Assembly: GCA_051453625.1 (NCBI GenBank)
Contig: JBOZIK010000001.1
Coordinates: 57,313,595 to 57,377,594, forward strand
Origin: Welwitschia mirabilis
Taxonomy: Eukaryota > Gnetophyta > Gnetopsida > Welwitschiales
Direction: 5' to 3'
Length of the DNA: 64,000 nt
Below the pieces are notes generated by a model, which saw only the letters and a list, made by a program, of their open reading frames with translations, did no database searches and was not told where the DNA came from. The translations under genes were made by a program, and so were the position numbers. Shown here one piece after another: positions 1-12,210 of the stretch. Numbering within the stretch: position 1 is the first letter of the stretch; the number at the start of each line of letters is the position of its first letter.

Positions 1-515
1 CCATACCATTGGCCTTCGACGGAATTACGACATTCGGATCACTCCGTCTATACTAGAGTGTTGTATTTTGCATCTTATTGATAATTAACAGGATTGAATC
101 GAAACGTGAACTATTGCATAAATACACAATGCAACAAGGACTATGATAAAGTCTTGTTGTAAGGTAGAGAACTATTGTTAATTCTATTTAGAATAGAGGA
201 TAAGGATTGTATTCATAAAGGACTACTATAAGGTCTCATTGGAGTGTGGTTAGATGCTACTCTAGTAATAAAGGAAAATAGTCTTGTTCTTATTACCCTG
301 TATTTATTGCACTTTATCATTTAGTTAAATTCATGTGCTTAAATTATTATATTAATTGTTAATTATATGAATTATTATCATAGTTAAATTGGCATTAGAT
401 ATTATGGATTACTTGATAGTTTACTTTGTGCAAATATAGTATTAAACATTCGAATAGCAAAAATTACCTTAGCTATCCTATTTATCCCTCCCCTATAGGA
501 TAGAACATCCTAACA
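1..515 (+). repeat. 5' LTR of copia relic (3' portion)
   Basis: Bases 137-515 align with about 4030-4438, including the shared block around GGACTAT..AAAGTCT and the terminal CTAGGATAG..CCTAACA. Bases 1-136 do not align with the other LTR. They hold several CpGs in the first 50 bases, unusual for the window, so they may come from a different LTR variant or an older insertion. Confidence 0.7.
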
Positions 516-516
516 A

Positions 517-529
517 TGGGTATCAAAGC
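517..529 (+). promoter_or_regulatory. Primer-binding site, tRNA-iMet type (copia relic)
   Basis: TGGGTATCAAAGC starts two bases after the LTR end and resembles the common plant site TGGTATCAGAGC, with one inserted G and one changed base. It marks the LTR boundary and the plus orientation. Confidence 0.65.
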
Positions 530-589
530 TTTGTTATAAGTGTTTTTTTTTTTTTTTGTTTGTTATTATTTGATTGTTTAGCATGTATC

Positions 590-1875
590 CAAAGATAAAA
601 GTTTAATCAATCAACCATCCACCCTACTTCACTAGTGATAATTATGAATTCTAGAAAAACAAGGATGTAAGTCTTCATTGAGGAAATGATCTTTGACTAT
701 TGGACAATTGTAGAAGAAGTATTTCATCCTTTTATGAAAGAATAAGAAATTAATGGAGTGACAACATTTATGATCAAAGTAAGAAGTATATGGGATGATG
801 CTGATAAAGACAAGGTTATGCTTAACAAGAGATCCATAAATGCTATAAGTTATTAAATCAATGCATAAGAGTACAAAAAGGTAAGAAACTTTTCCATGGC
901 TGAAGAGATCTGGTATTATTTAAAGGTGATATATAAAGAAACCATTGAAATCAAAAAGAGAAAAAAAAAATGTTGATGACATAGTTTGAAAAAATCCAGA
1001 TGTAAGAAGATGAAACATTCAAATACTTCAACAATAAACTTATGGATATTGTTAATGAACTTTAAGGGCTTTCAAAATCTCTCAAGTCAAGATAAATTAG
1101 TGAGAAGGTCCTAAGATCACTTTTCAAGGAATATGAGAACAAAGTTAGACCATTAAAGACATAAAAGACATTGAGAAGTTTAGGCTAGAGGAGTTGGTAA
1201 GTGGCATCTTAATCTTTGAATTACATCTTCACTAAGGTAACAAAGGCAAAGGTTTGACTCTTCATGAAAATCATTTACCTCTTTATAGAAATAATGATTC
1301 TTCTAGTTTTTCATCTTCTGATTTTGATTCTGCTTCTAATATAAATGAAGAACTTAATTTATTCACTTGAAAGTTCAAGCAGATATTCATATGTAGAAAG
1401 TGGTCAAATAAAAAGGATCATGGAACAACATCTTTAAGACCTAAGGAAAACTTAAGAGATAAGAGTACCTAAGGCTATGCATGCAAAGGGATTAGGCACA
1501 TGATAGCTGAGTGTCTAAACAACACCAAGGAGGAGGCATCAAGGGAATCCAATAAGAGATTAAAAATAGCCACTTGGGATAATGGTAAATCAGATCAAAA
1601 GGATGATCAATGTGATAATAGATTATTTTTTATAACACTCACTTATGTTGATTTAATTAATCCTCATGAATTAAAATTGGAGAATGTTCTAAGTCATATT
1701 GAAAATGAAGAGAGTGATGAAGAAAGTGATTAGTTCTCTAATATTGATGCTAATGACATTACAAAAGTGGAAGCATATCAAGAAATCTTTGAACAAAGCA
1801 ACAGGATCTTAAAAGAAAATTTTCTTCTTAAGAAAACTATTGAAAAGCTAGATAAGAAGAAGAAATCTACCTGAG
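590..1875 (+). pseudogene. Copia gag (UBN2-type) pseudogene
   Basis: Pieced across frames, the translation follows the plant copia Gag layout. An N-terminal FIEEMIFDYW-like segment (about 670-700) is followed by the AEEIWYYLKV..YKETIEIK segment (about 900-955), then a RLEELV segment (about 1180-1200). A CCHC knuckle (1473-1514) follows, in which the first Cys has become Tyr while C-x4-H-x4-C is kept (CKGIRHMIAEC). After it come an acidic Ser/Glu/Asp-rich stretch ending at 1733 and a Lys/Glu-rich coiled segment to about 1875. The longest open piece is 1500-1733 (77 codons). Many stops and frameshifts show it is dead. Confidence 0.75.
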
Positions 1876-3260
1876 GTTAATTTGATCTAGTAAAATAGGG
1901 GATAACACATAAAACTTCATGCTTTAAAAAGATGTTAACTAGCTTTAGGGGCTTATCAAAGAAAATGAAAAATAATGTAAACATCTACTAAATAAAATGA
2001 ATAACTTAGAAAATATTATTTTGAAGTTTTCTATAGAAAAAGGCATTTTCAAGAAGATTTTATTAAAGCAAATATCATCTTTGGATAAAAGTGGTATTGA
2101 ATATTTGCCTTCAACTATCTTTGTACTTGATATATCTAATAAGTTGGCTTCATTTCCTATAAGGTAATGCCCAACTTTACTCTTATTCTTTTCAATATGG
2201 TAAAAAGAATAGAAAACATTCTATATGTTATTTTTTAATAGATTTTATCATGATAAATTATCTTGTAGATATAGCAATTACTTTAAGAAGTTTGGTACCA
2301 TGAAAGACTTTCCCTTCATTCCTAAAAGATCATATTTTAATTGTAGATGGAGTAGTGGTAGGGATCATATTTCTTGATGACATTTTCCTAAATGTGTGAT
2401 TTATGATTTTTTATGCATTTACTTTTAAATAATTCTCCCTTTAGCTTATTTTTAAAAATCTTCTCTTAGCGTGTTTTTCCCCTTCAATGGAATATTTGTG
2501 CTAGTATGAACCAAAGAAAGAGAAATATTGGACTTATATGATGGTTGACTTATCATAATGTACACTTTCTTATTTATCGGATCTATGAGTGTGCTCATTT
2601 TACTCTTTCAAACTATCTTCATACTAATAGGATGTAACAAAAGAAAATTTTTGAACTCATCTAAGTACTTTTATTTACACAATTTATATCTTACATTGGA
2701 AAATATTTTATGCTTAATTATTGTTATCAATAGTACATTTTTTTCTTAAATTTTATTGTAAATCATGTCCCCTAGTATTGAGCTCTTACACATTTTAGAC
2801 ATTTTCAAATATGCTTTTATAGGAGATTTATTATTTTTATTACATCTATATAGGAGATGTGCACATTAAGGAGGAGATATTTTTAAGCTTACAATAGGGT
2901 ACTAGGATATGTGATTATTTTTTAATTCTTTCACATTGTGTATATCAATCGATATCATCATGTATTCTCTAATAACTAGTATGATATTTTATTTAACATT
3001 AGTATCAGTCACTTGTAGTGACTATTTACTATAATTTGAATTTTTTTTTAATTGTCTCTTGTGCCTCCTTCCTAGTTATTGATGATAAAGGAAAAGAGAA
3101 AGAATATGATATTGAAGAAAGTATATGATATTCAAGACAATAAATACCTTTACATATTATACAATATATGATGCTATATCAATGATTACATGAAATGTAT
3201 AGGTTTAGAAGAAGCATAAACTTAGGGGGAGCATCAAAGAAAATTTAGTTGTCATCAATT
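1876..3260 (+). other. Remainder of copia internal region, pol missing
   Basis: This AT-rich stretch has no integrase or reverse-transcriptase motif in any frame. About 2255-2400 reads as a Cys/Phe-rich segment followed by a GRDH-like piece, which could be the end of Gag. A 63-codon hydrophobic open frame at 2558-2749 has no recognised relatives and is probably chance. Near 3056-3100 a short sequence resembles the start of the right LTR (GCCTCC..TTATTGATGAT), which may be a partial duplication. Confidence 0.5.
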
Positions 3261-3274
3261 AAAAAGGGGTAGAT
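3261..3274 (+). promoter_or_regulatory. Polypurine tract before copia 3' LTR
   Basis: AAAAAGGGGTAGAT, preceded by TTGTCATCAA, matches the usual plant copia junction (TTGTCATCATCAAAAAGGGGGAGAT). It sets the right LTR start at about 3275. Confidence 0.65.
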
Positions 3275-4438
3275 TATTGCACCTCCTAATTATTAATTGA
3301 TGATAAACTAAATATTAATGAGTTGAATCTAACTTTTATAAGATTTATATAGGTCTTGAAGAACATTTAGATCCTTAGGAACACATAGAATAAGGAAAAA
3401 AGAAGGAAAAAAAACTTGAGAAGTCAACTATTTATTACTAGGAGTTGATGTCTATTGTAATTATAAGTACAGTGCATATTTTTAGTAGTGGGTTGATTGT
3501 CCACCATTAAGGGATCGAGTGCCCATTATACCTAGAAATGGATTTTCAATAGAAAGCTAACTACATATTTGTAAGGCAGGATAAATACCTAGGAACTATT
3601 ACAATAATTCATTTTCATGATGGAGTTGATCAATCAAGATCACGGTCGACTACCTCCTGCTAGAGGTCAATTGCCTAATGTAAGAACTATGAATGTAGCA
3701 AAAGGGATTAACTAGATTCATGAAGGGGATAACTACTATTATAATTGTTGATAAAAATATAACCATGGAAAATTCATCTTGGAAGAATAACTAACAATTT
3801 GGGAGGTTCCAATAGTCATAACCCTTGGAATTAAGATTCATAATAGCTAGAATTTATCCTAGATATAATCCTAACATAATTGTACAAAAGATGAGATACA
3901 CAAACACATACAAGAATTGAATCTCTTATTGTTGGGTCTAATTATATAACAACACATCTTCTATCTTCTTTGTATCATTCTCTCTCAACTCTCTATTCTC
4001 TCTTATTGTAAATGAAGCTATTTAAGCTTGCTTAAAGGCTAAGGACTATCGTAAAGTCTCATTGTAAGGTGGAGGAATACTGTAAAGTCTATTTTGCTTG
4101 AAGGCAGAGCATTGCCACAAAATTGCAAGTGTAATGATAGAAGACTACCATAAAGTCTCATTGGAGTATGGTTGGAGGTTATACTGGTAAGAAAGAAAAA
4201 TAATCTTGCTTTCATTACCTTGAGTCTATTTTAATTTATTCATTTAATCAAATTCATGTGCTTAAATTGTTATATCAATTGTTAATTATATGAATTATTA
4301 TCATAGTTTAATTGGCACTAGATATTATGGATTGCTTGATAGGTTACTTTATGCAAACATAGTGTTAAATATTTAAATTGCAAAAATTACCTTAACTATC
4401 ATATTCATTCCTCCCCTCTAGGATAGTTTTTCCTAACA
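3275..4438 (+). repeat. 3' LTR of copia relic
   Basis: It runs from the polypurine tract to ..CCTAACA at 4438, about 1.16 kb. Its last 410 bases align with 137-515. The start TATTG would be a decayed TGTTG. Flanking target duplication cannot be tested because the left end is outside the window. Confidence 0.65.
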
Positions 4439-6551
4439 GAACCTAGTCCTAACTACAACCATACTATGAAGAACAATGATACTATAAAAGACAAAGAGGT
4501 TTTTAGGTGTCTAGGATTTGCCAGATTCAAGGTTCTATTGAGATATTATAAGGTGTTATAGCCAAGTAAGTAATGTAGTATTTGAATGAGCTAATTTACT
4601 TAGTTCATGCAACATTGCAGGAAGATATTTTTTTCATGTTTGTAACTGGATCTTTAGTAAAATAATATTTCCAAAGAAAATTTTAGGACAAGCATGTAGC
4701 TTCTTTTATTAAATCTTTTTTTATTATTGCTTTCATTTATATTATAAAATAGCAAGTAATAAAGATGAAAGGTGTAAAGCACATCATGTAAAAGCTGTGT
4801 TGAGAAAATTATTTTGAAAGATTAGGCTTTTGTTTGTGGAAAATAAAAGTTATTACACTAAATCTTAAAGAGTTATCAAAATATCATAGTTCCAAAGAAG
4901 ATGTTCAAAGGAATAAAATTAATCACTTAAAGGGAATTGAAGTTAGAAAGGCTAAGATTGCTAAGCTTCTAGCCAACCAAAAGAACCTAATGCATAAAAT
5001 AGTAATCAAATATCTACAACTTAGAAACAATTGTAATTTTCAATTAGTCTTAATAATAATTTATCATTTCTTATTAAGAAAAAAGATCGTTCATTTTTCA
5101 TTAATCATGATTAAATGGAAACATTATGAAGAAAAACTATTATAAAGCTTACAACTTTTAAACTAATAATCTCAGGATCATATCAAAGAAAATGAAATTA
5201 GCAATATGTAAAGACACAACTTGTTTATCAATCAATTTTAGAAACACCTACTTAAATTTTGAGAACAATTAGAAGCATTTTTCAAGGTTTTGATTCTTTA
5301 ATGACATGATGAATTCATTTAGTAACTAATGTTTTTACCTGTGTAGAAATATTAATAACGCCAAGCCCTCCATAGCTTCCATTTACTTGTAAAGTTAAGT
5401 TACTTTAGTAACCAAATTTCATTCAATAAGTTTTGTTAACTTGACATATTTGAACTTTGTATTATGAATTTGATTCTTAGGTATTGATTTTGAGATTTGC
5501 ACTATTCCAATTCATGTTTGCACTTACAGCTTCATATCAAATTCTGACAACTTCTTAAAATATAATTTTAAATATTTAGTATGCCTTGATAAGTTAAAGT
5601 ACTTCTTTTGTTTTAGTGGTTATATTGATTTACATCTCTACTTGTTTTAATATGAAATTAAAGTATGTAGTGTTTAGATACCAAGCTTTAGAGGGACACC
5701 AAAAATTTTAATTCTTTAAGAGATTTTTTTCACACTTATGATTGTTAGCAATAGTTTATCAGTTGAGTTAATGTGTAAAGGTTGATTTTATTATATGAGG
5801 ATAATAGTTAAGTTTATTACAATAGGATGTGATTCTACATTTATATGTTATAGTGACCTAACACTTTAGTTTGTTATGCTTCAATTCTTTTGATTTTATT
5901 ATTTTAGAAAGGAGTTTGTTGTAATGATATATTATGAAAACAAATATAAATATTTTTCGTGACAATAGTGAAATGTATGGTGTAAAGCTAAGTTATTCAT
6001 TTTATTAAAAGATTATAAAAAAAGATAACAATAATAATATATTAAAACAAAATTTTTTTAATGGAGATCTTAAAGTTAATCATTTAATCTTACTACCATT
6101 GAACATTTCTATTACAGTAAGTTTGTTAAAACAAGAAAATGTTTTCATGATACTGAAACATTGATCTTATATTAATTATATTATTAAGTCTAATTATTTA
6201 ATTTAATATTAAAGTTAAGTTTCTACATTAATTATAGCTTAAACTATCACCGAAGTTGTTTCGTGGATGTTGACTTCTAATGATTATACTTCATTTAGGA
6301 GTGTAACCAATATGAAAGTGTAAACCAATGTTTTAATTATGTATAAGGCATGGGCTTTACAAAATTTCTAATGTTAACAGAATATCTAAATAATCTAATC
6401 TAAACGAACTAATATCAAATAAAATTTATAAGAGCATTTAATATTTCTAAAATATTTTTTATTAAAAATAAAATATTTTTTAAAATTGTATACTTTTTAG
6501 CTTTTTAGCATTTTTGTTTGGTAACTAGATTTACATTTAACCCTCTTCCAG
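4439..6551. other. AT-rich region without a recognisable gene
   Basis: No known domain was seen on either strand. A 103-codon Lys-rich open frame at 4834-5145 has no recognisable motif, no CpG and ordinary local composition, so I do not call it a gene. A block at 5377-5515 recurs at 7530-7665. The last 25 bases (to 6551) form a pyrimidine-rich tract ending in CAG that leads into the GC-rich island. Confidence 0.5.
5377..5515 (+). repeat. Direct repeat flanking the GC-rich island, left copy
   Basis: TTCCATTTACTTGT, then a CAAATTTCATTCA.. block and TTTTGTTAACTT, recur in the same order at 7530-7665. A weaker third copy is at about 7205-7320. The pair flanks the island at 6552-7017. It could be terminal repeats of an element that carried the island, but no boundary signals are seen. 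Confidence 0.45.
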
Positions 6552-7017
6552 GAACGGAATGCGCCGAGAGCTGAGGAAACGGCGTGGGAATGCGGCAGCC
6601 GCTGCTTCTAAGGACTCTGCCCTAAGGCCTTACTGACGCTGCGTTGAGGCTCTTAAAATGAACTTTACAGGCGAAAACGGCTTCACGGCCTACATGAAGC
6701 TTTCTTGCCTCGCATCAGACGAGAGTTTGCTCGGAATTCCACGATGCGAATCCGGCAGTGCATGTGCCGGCAACATTCTTTATGATCCTCGAAGGTTTCT
6801 TCATTTACAATCTTTTTGCCATTTTTTGGAAAGATTCGACTTCCTCGAGATCTCTTCTATGCCGCTGCCGTGTGCAAATGACGACAAAGCTGCCGCAGGA
6901 GCAAATATACACAGCACACTTGAGTATGACTTGCCCAGCAGTTTGGCTCTTTGCAGGCAGGCTCCTCTCAATCGTCGTGCTATGGGATATCAAGAAATAG
7001 ACTTGAATATAATTTAG
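6552..7017 (+). pseudogene. GC-rich exon-like island, unidentified protein fragment
   Basis: GC content and CpG frequency jump at the left edge and fall off at about 7000. A good splice acceptor (CCCTCTTCCAG, AG at 6550-6551) sits at the left edge. One plus frame stays open from there to the TAA at 7015-7017, about 155 codons, broken only by a TGA at 6634-6636 that could be a decayed CGA (Arg). It begins NGMRRELRKRRGNAAAAASK, Arg/Ala-rich. The methionine at 6658 opens the 119-codon part after the stop, with segments such as GNILYDPRRFLHLQ. A possible donor (AAG/GTTTCT) is at about 6794. I do not recognise the protein. It may be an exon of an old gene, a captured gene piece or a CpG-island promoter fragment. 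Confidence 0.4.
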
Positions 7018-7754
7018 GCATACAGTAATGTCAAAGAATTATTTAAAAAAATTGCAGAAGTGAATGAAATAATAGGGATGTTTGAGAAATTATTATTAAA
7101 TAATTTAGAACATGTAAAGATAAGATTAAATGGTTTTATATTTTTGTTACAAATATGGTGCTTTCCTATATAGGAGAATGGACTATACAAAGTTTACGAA
7201 GACACATAGCTTCCACCTTTTGAATGGAAAGCACTCGTGGTTGTTACTTTGGAAACTTCCCTTTATTGAATATATTTGTATCCATATCACTTTCGTTAAC
7301 TTCACACATACTCAACTTTCGATGGTATGTCACTTCACTTTAAGGTTATGGTGGTTTTATTTATGTGAATGCTTCAACTCTAAGGAGTAAACTTCTTTAT
7401 CTCTATCTTATGTATCAGCTTTTCACCTAGTCTCTATTCATTACAATCCTTGGTTGGGTATTTAAACTTCAGACTTCTCGAAATTATCATATAGCATTTT
7501 AGATTCCATTTAGGCTTTTAGTTATCAAGTTCCATTTACTTGTCACGTTAAGGTCATGTTCAATAATCAAATTCCATTGAAAAAGTTTTGTTAACTTCAC
7601 TTAAATGAATCTTTAATTTTAGATTTTCATCTTAGGATTTAATTATCGAAATTACAATGTTAAGTTATGTTCATAATTGTTATTGGATAAGAAAAGGATT
7701 AATTAGTGCAAGCTAATATTCCTTAAAGCATGATGAACAAATGTCTTCTTTTTT
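7018..7754. other. AT-rich spacer with direct-repeat copies
   Basis: It holds the right copy (7530-7665) and a weaker copy (about 7205-7320) of the repeat seen at 5377-5515. An 86-codon open frame at 7130-7390 overlaps the weaker repeat and has no recognisable domain. No gene is called. Confidence 0.45.
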
Positions 7755-8095
7755 TTGTCGCAAAACACATTTTTATGATAAAAATAATTTTTAATTAAAT
7801 ATTATTCAAGTGAATAGTTGCAAAAAAAAGTGATGTATTCCATATGTCACAACCTTTCACTAGATGTATGAAGTATGAAGCATGAAGTTTTATATCATTA
7901 ATTGATCATTAATCAACCAATGAAAAAGAATCAATGTGATGAAACACTTAGGTTACATAAGCCTAACTCTAATCCTTAGGCAAGTGGTTCATCCATAAAT
8001 CACCTACCTAGCCATCCAATAAAAATTATTATTTATTTCACATATCTAATTCCTAGCAGAGCATTAGAAAATACTTACTCTTCCAAATTCTAACA

Positions 8096-8107
8096 TGGCA
8101 TTAGAGC
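8096..8107 (+). promoter_or_regulatory. Primer-binding-site-like sequence
   Basis: TGGCATTAGAGC differs from TGGTATCAGAGC at two positions and follows CTAACA, a plausible LTR end. It is the main evidence for an element in this stretch. Confidence 0.4.
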
Positions 8108-11100
8108 TAAAGGTTCCAATCTTGAAATATAGTAGCCAAAATAAAATTGAATATTTCAATCCTAAAACATAGCAATTAAACTAGAGCTTAATTTAAATTT
8201 CCAAGGTATTATATAAAAACATGATAAAAATCCTAGGTTTAAGGATGACGATGATCAAAGAAGAATACTACAAATTTCTAAACGTATGCATTTCATCATG
8301 AAACCAAAATCAATTGGTTCATGAAAATACAAATTTGGATTTTCTAAAATATTGTTTTATTATAAAATAGTGTTTTATCATGAAATAAAGTAGGATGAAA
8401 AATCTTGAAATAAAGCCAAAGTTGTAAATAATGTAAAAAAAAAAACAAAGAGAACTCCAAAGTCCTTAAAAAAAGGATTAAAAACCTTAAAATTAGTTTA
8501 ATGATGATCAATAAGCAAATGTTCAAAGTATCTCTATAGATTACAAAATGGTGTTTATCAAAATTGGTGACATATAGAAGTTAAAGCTAAATAAATCATG
8601 GGATTTAATTGTAATATTAAAAAGGTAATCCAGGTTACTATTCATAGAATTCGAAACTCAATTTCTAGAGTTAAAGCAAGGACTAAACTTGTAGAAATGA
8701 CTCATCTTATAGAAGTTCTTTAAATAAAAAACTTTATTTTAAATTTTGTTTCAAAACTAGGTTTCATCATATAAAGATATAGATGAGGAATATAATAATT
8801 TAGAAGTTTAAAAATAAACCCATCATAAAATAATTTATACATAAATTCTAAAATAGAATCACGAACCATAGTCAAAGTATGCAGAAACCAAGGAAACATG
8901 ATTTTAAGACCATATACCAACACATAAAATTTAACAAAGACAAAAGATCCTATTTAAGTTGTATGTCTACATAAATTAGAGAAGAATATGAAACACTTAA
9001 ATTATAAAACAAGTTTTAGAAAATTTATAAATTAAATAAACTTAATATATTAAAGTGAAAGATTAGATAGAGTTACTGTCCATAGTAATTGGGTTGAACA
9101 AAGTTGTAACATAAAATAACCTCAATGAAATAGATTTTTCATCAAAATACATCTATTTTTCCCAATTAGTATTTCATTTGAAACTTTATGTCATCTAAGA
9201 AACTTAGTTTTATTTGTATAAAATAATAAAACTTAATAGAATAAGAGGAGGATATAAGGAGCTTGATTTCTATAAGTTAATGAAACTTAATAGACTAAGA
9301 TAAGGATCCAAATCAAATCATGAGTTATCATAGATCTACTAGACAAAGTAATTGAGTTATTTTCATAAAAGAATAAAAGAGAACTTCTGAGTACAAATAA
9401 GAAAATAAAAAGAAGTGTATAAAAATCAAGTATCTTTCTAAAATCGAGGTAAAAGTTTATGAAGTCATAAAATCATCCTGAAATAAAAAGAGGATGTCAT
9501 ACTATAATAATTATAATTTTCCAAGACTATCTTAAAGCCATCCTAAATAAAGCTTGATCAATCTTATCATAAACTAGTATAGAATGAAACACCTATGTTT
9601 TATTAGGGGGGAAACATGTTTTGTTTTATAAAAGACAAGTAATTCCATCTAGTGCTAAGACATTAAAGTTACAGAAGTCAAATTAGCTAATTTAATAAAA
9701 AATAGTTGTTATAGTGTATTGAAACTTATGTTTTATCTATAAATCAAAAGATAACCCTATTGAAGTTTAATGCCTTATAATCCCAATTTACAAGACCGAA
9801 GGGACAAGGCAAAAGCATTAAAATAAAGATCAATAAGATCAACAAGGAGATGAACATCAAAAGATATTAGAAATAAGAACAAATTTTATGTTCTAATCAA
9901 AGAACTACAATCCTATATTATGGAATGATAAACCTCATTATAAAAACTAGATATTTGAAGCTAGCATGTTAAATATATTTAATAAATACCTACCAAAACA
10001 CCTAATAACAAAGTTACAAAATTAAAAATTTGATAGCATTATTGATGTAATGTCATTCTTGCATAACAAAGATAAAGTTTATTAATCACTGAAGTGTTAT
10101 ATCCAAGGTTAAGACAGAATAAGAAGTCATGTTTTCCTTTATGACTGTACTAAAAAATCACTTGTCATAAAAACATTCATAAAACTAGTATAAGATGAAA
10201 CTAGTTTTAAAAGATAAAATAGTCATAAAAATTTTTCATAAAAATTATATGATAATGGCTAATGAAGGAAGAATTAAAAATGAAAAATTAAATAATTTAG
10301 AAAAAGTTCAAAATAAAAAGTAATCCCCAAAGATCCATACATTAAAATGAAGAATAAAATATTCTTGGAGACAAAGAGAGTGAGATAAAATAAATAATGT
10401 AAATAAGAGATGTACGTAAGACATGTTCTATCATAATAATATGAAGCCAAAAACATTCAAAACATGAAATAGAAGCTTTATGCAAAAACTAAAGACTACC
10501 ATATAAAGTTCAAGACTTGAAGTAACTAATGTAACATAAAGAGTACTTGATGAAGTCAATCTATCCCAAAAATATAAGATGATAAATAGAACATAAAGAG
10601 TAGTAAGTCATATTTTTTACACTTAATACTATCCATTAAATTTTGACATTAAAATTGAAAAACTAAATACATAAATAAAAGAGAAAGAGAGGGGGATAGA
10701 GTAGGGGAAGAGATCTAGTACTATGAAATTAGTGAAATCTTTATAAAATAAAAAACCTATAAGAATGTCATTAACAGAGAGAAAATGGATAAAAAGTAAT
10801 CTTATGCTTTTACTTTAGGTCTTAATTCTTGAATAAAATAATTAAATTTTAATTTTTTAATCATTGAACAATATCCAAATTCATCCTTATAAAAATAGAT
10901 AGAAACTAAGTAGTTGATTTCAAATTATTTTTGAAAGCATACTTTGCTAAAGATAAACTAGAAATTCTTTCATAAAAAAATTGTTTGCCTATGAAATGCT
11001 ACAAGGACATGAAGATAAATTTATTTCATGATGGAAGTGTTTTGTCATAAAACAAAGTGTTTCATTTTAATAAGATTATTTTCTATATAATCAAACTTTA

Positions 11101-11366
11101 AAAATAAAAGTGAGTTCAAGAAATTTCTAAACAACTGAAGTGATTAGTTTAAGGAAAAGGCTTTTAAAAATTAACACTTGATCCAACTCACTAGAAATAA
11201 GTTTTATTCAAAAGGTTTGCTTTATCCCAAAAAAAGATAAATTTAAGGAAATTGAGTCTTTAATTCACGAGTTTTTAACATGGTAAGTTTAATATCTGTG
11301 CTAAAATTCTAGCTTAATGTTATTAAATCTAGCTAAAAAAGACTTATACAAAAGAAAAGGTTTGTG

Positions 11367-12210
11367 GGAGGATGGGGAGGAAGGAGTAATTGAAAGGGAG
11401 AGGGAGGGGTTGGGGAGGGGAGGGNNNNNNNNNNNNNNNNNNNNNNNNNNNNNNNNNNNNNNNNNNNNNNNNNNNNNNNNNNNNNNNNNNNNNNNNNNNN
11501 NNNNNNNNNNNNNNNNNNNNNNNNNNNNNNNNNNNNNNNNNNNNNNNNNNNNNNNNNNNNNNNNNNNNNNNNNNNNNNNNNNNNNNNNNNNNNNNNNNNN
11601 NNNNNNNNNNNNNNNNNNNNNNNNNNNNNNNNNNNNNNNNNNNNNNNNNNNNNNNNNNNNNNNNNNNNNNNNNNNNNNNNNNNNNNNNNNNNNNNNNNNN
11701 NNNNNNNNNNNNNNNNNNNNNNNNNNNNNNNNNNNNNNNNNNNNNNNNNNNNNNNNNNNNNNNNNNNNNNNNNNNNNNNNNNNNNNNNNNNNNNNNNNNN
11801 NNNNNNNNNNNNNNNNNNNNNNNNNNNNNNNNNNNNNNNNNNNNNNNNNNNNNNNNNNNNNNNNNNNNNNNNNNNNNNNNNNNNNNNNNNNNNNNNNNNN
11901 NNNNNNNNNNNNNNNNNNNNNNNNNNNNNNNNNNNNNNNNNNNNNNNNNNNNNNNNNNNNNNNNNNNNNNNNNNNNNNNNNNNNNNNNNNNNNNNNNNNN
12001 NNNNNNNNNNNNNNNNNNNNNNNNNNNNNNNNNNNNNNNNNNNNNNNNNNNNNNNNNNNNNNNNNNNNNNNNNNNNNNNNNNNNNNNNNNNNNNNNNNNN
12101 NNNNNNNNNNNNNNNNNNNNNNNNNNNNNNNNNNNNNNNNNNNNNGGGGGAGAAGAGGGGAGGGGTAAGAAAGGAGGATGGCAGAGGGGTGGGGAAGGGG
12201 GAAGGGGGCA
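11367..12210 (+). other. G-rich purine tract around a 721-base assembly gap
   Basis: Both edges of the gap (N at 11425-12145) are almost pure purine on the plus strand, made of GGGAGG and GGGGAGG words with many runs of three or more G (11367-11424 and 12146-12208). A smaller GAGAGGGGG tract is at about 10680-10710. The gap is probably an expanded purine microsatellite that could not be assembled. Apparent open frames spanning it consist of unknown bases and are not genes. Confidence 0.7.

Larger units (their letters stand above)
1..4438 (+). mobile_element. Ty1/copia LTR retrotransposon relic, internally deleted
   Basis: Two direct repeats (137-515 and about 4030-4438) share long near-identical blocks and the same CCTAACA-type end. 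A tRNA-iMet-like primer-binding site follows the left one, and a polypurine tract typical of plant copia elements precedes the right one. Between them lie degraded copia gag sequences. The distance from the gag zinc knuckle (about 1514) to the right LTR (3275) is only 1.8 kb, too short for protease, integrase, reverse transcriptase and RNase H, and I see none of them. The element is therefore deleted or non-autonomous. The true left end lies outside the window. Confidence 0.75.

Noticed and set aside
4834-5145. 103-codon Lys-rich plus-strand frame
   Set aside because: No motif, ordinary AT-rich composition, and frames of this length are expected by chance among many AT-rich kilobases when stops have decayed unevenly.
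6758-7000. 80-codon alternative plus frame and 62-codon minus frame in the GC-rich island
   Set aside because: The other plus frame is open about twice as far and begins at the splice acceptor, so these are probably shadows.
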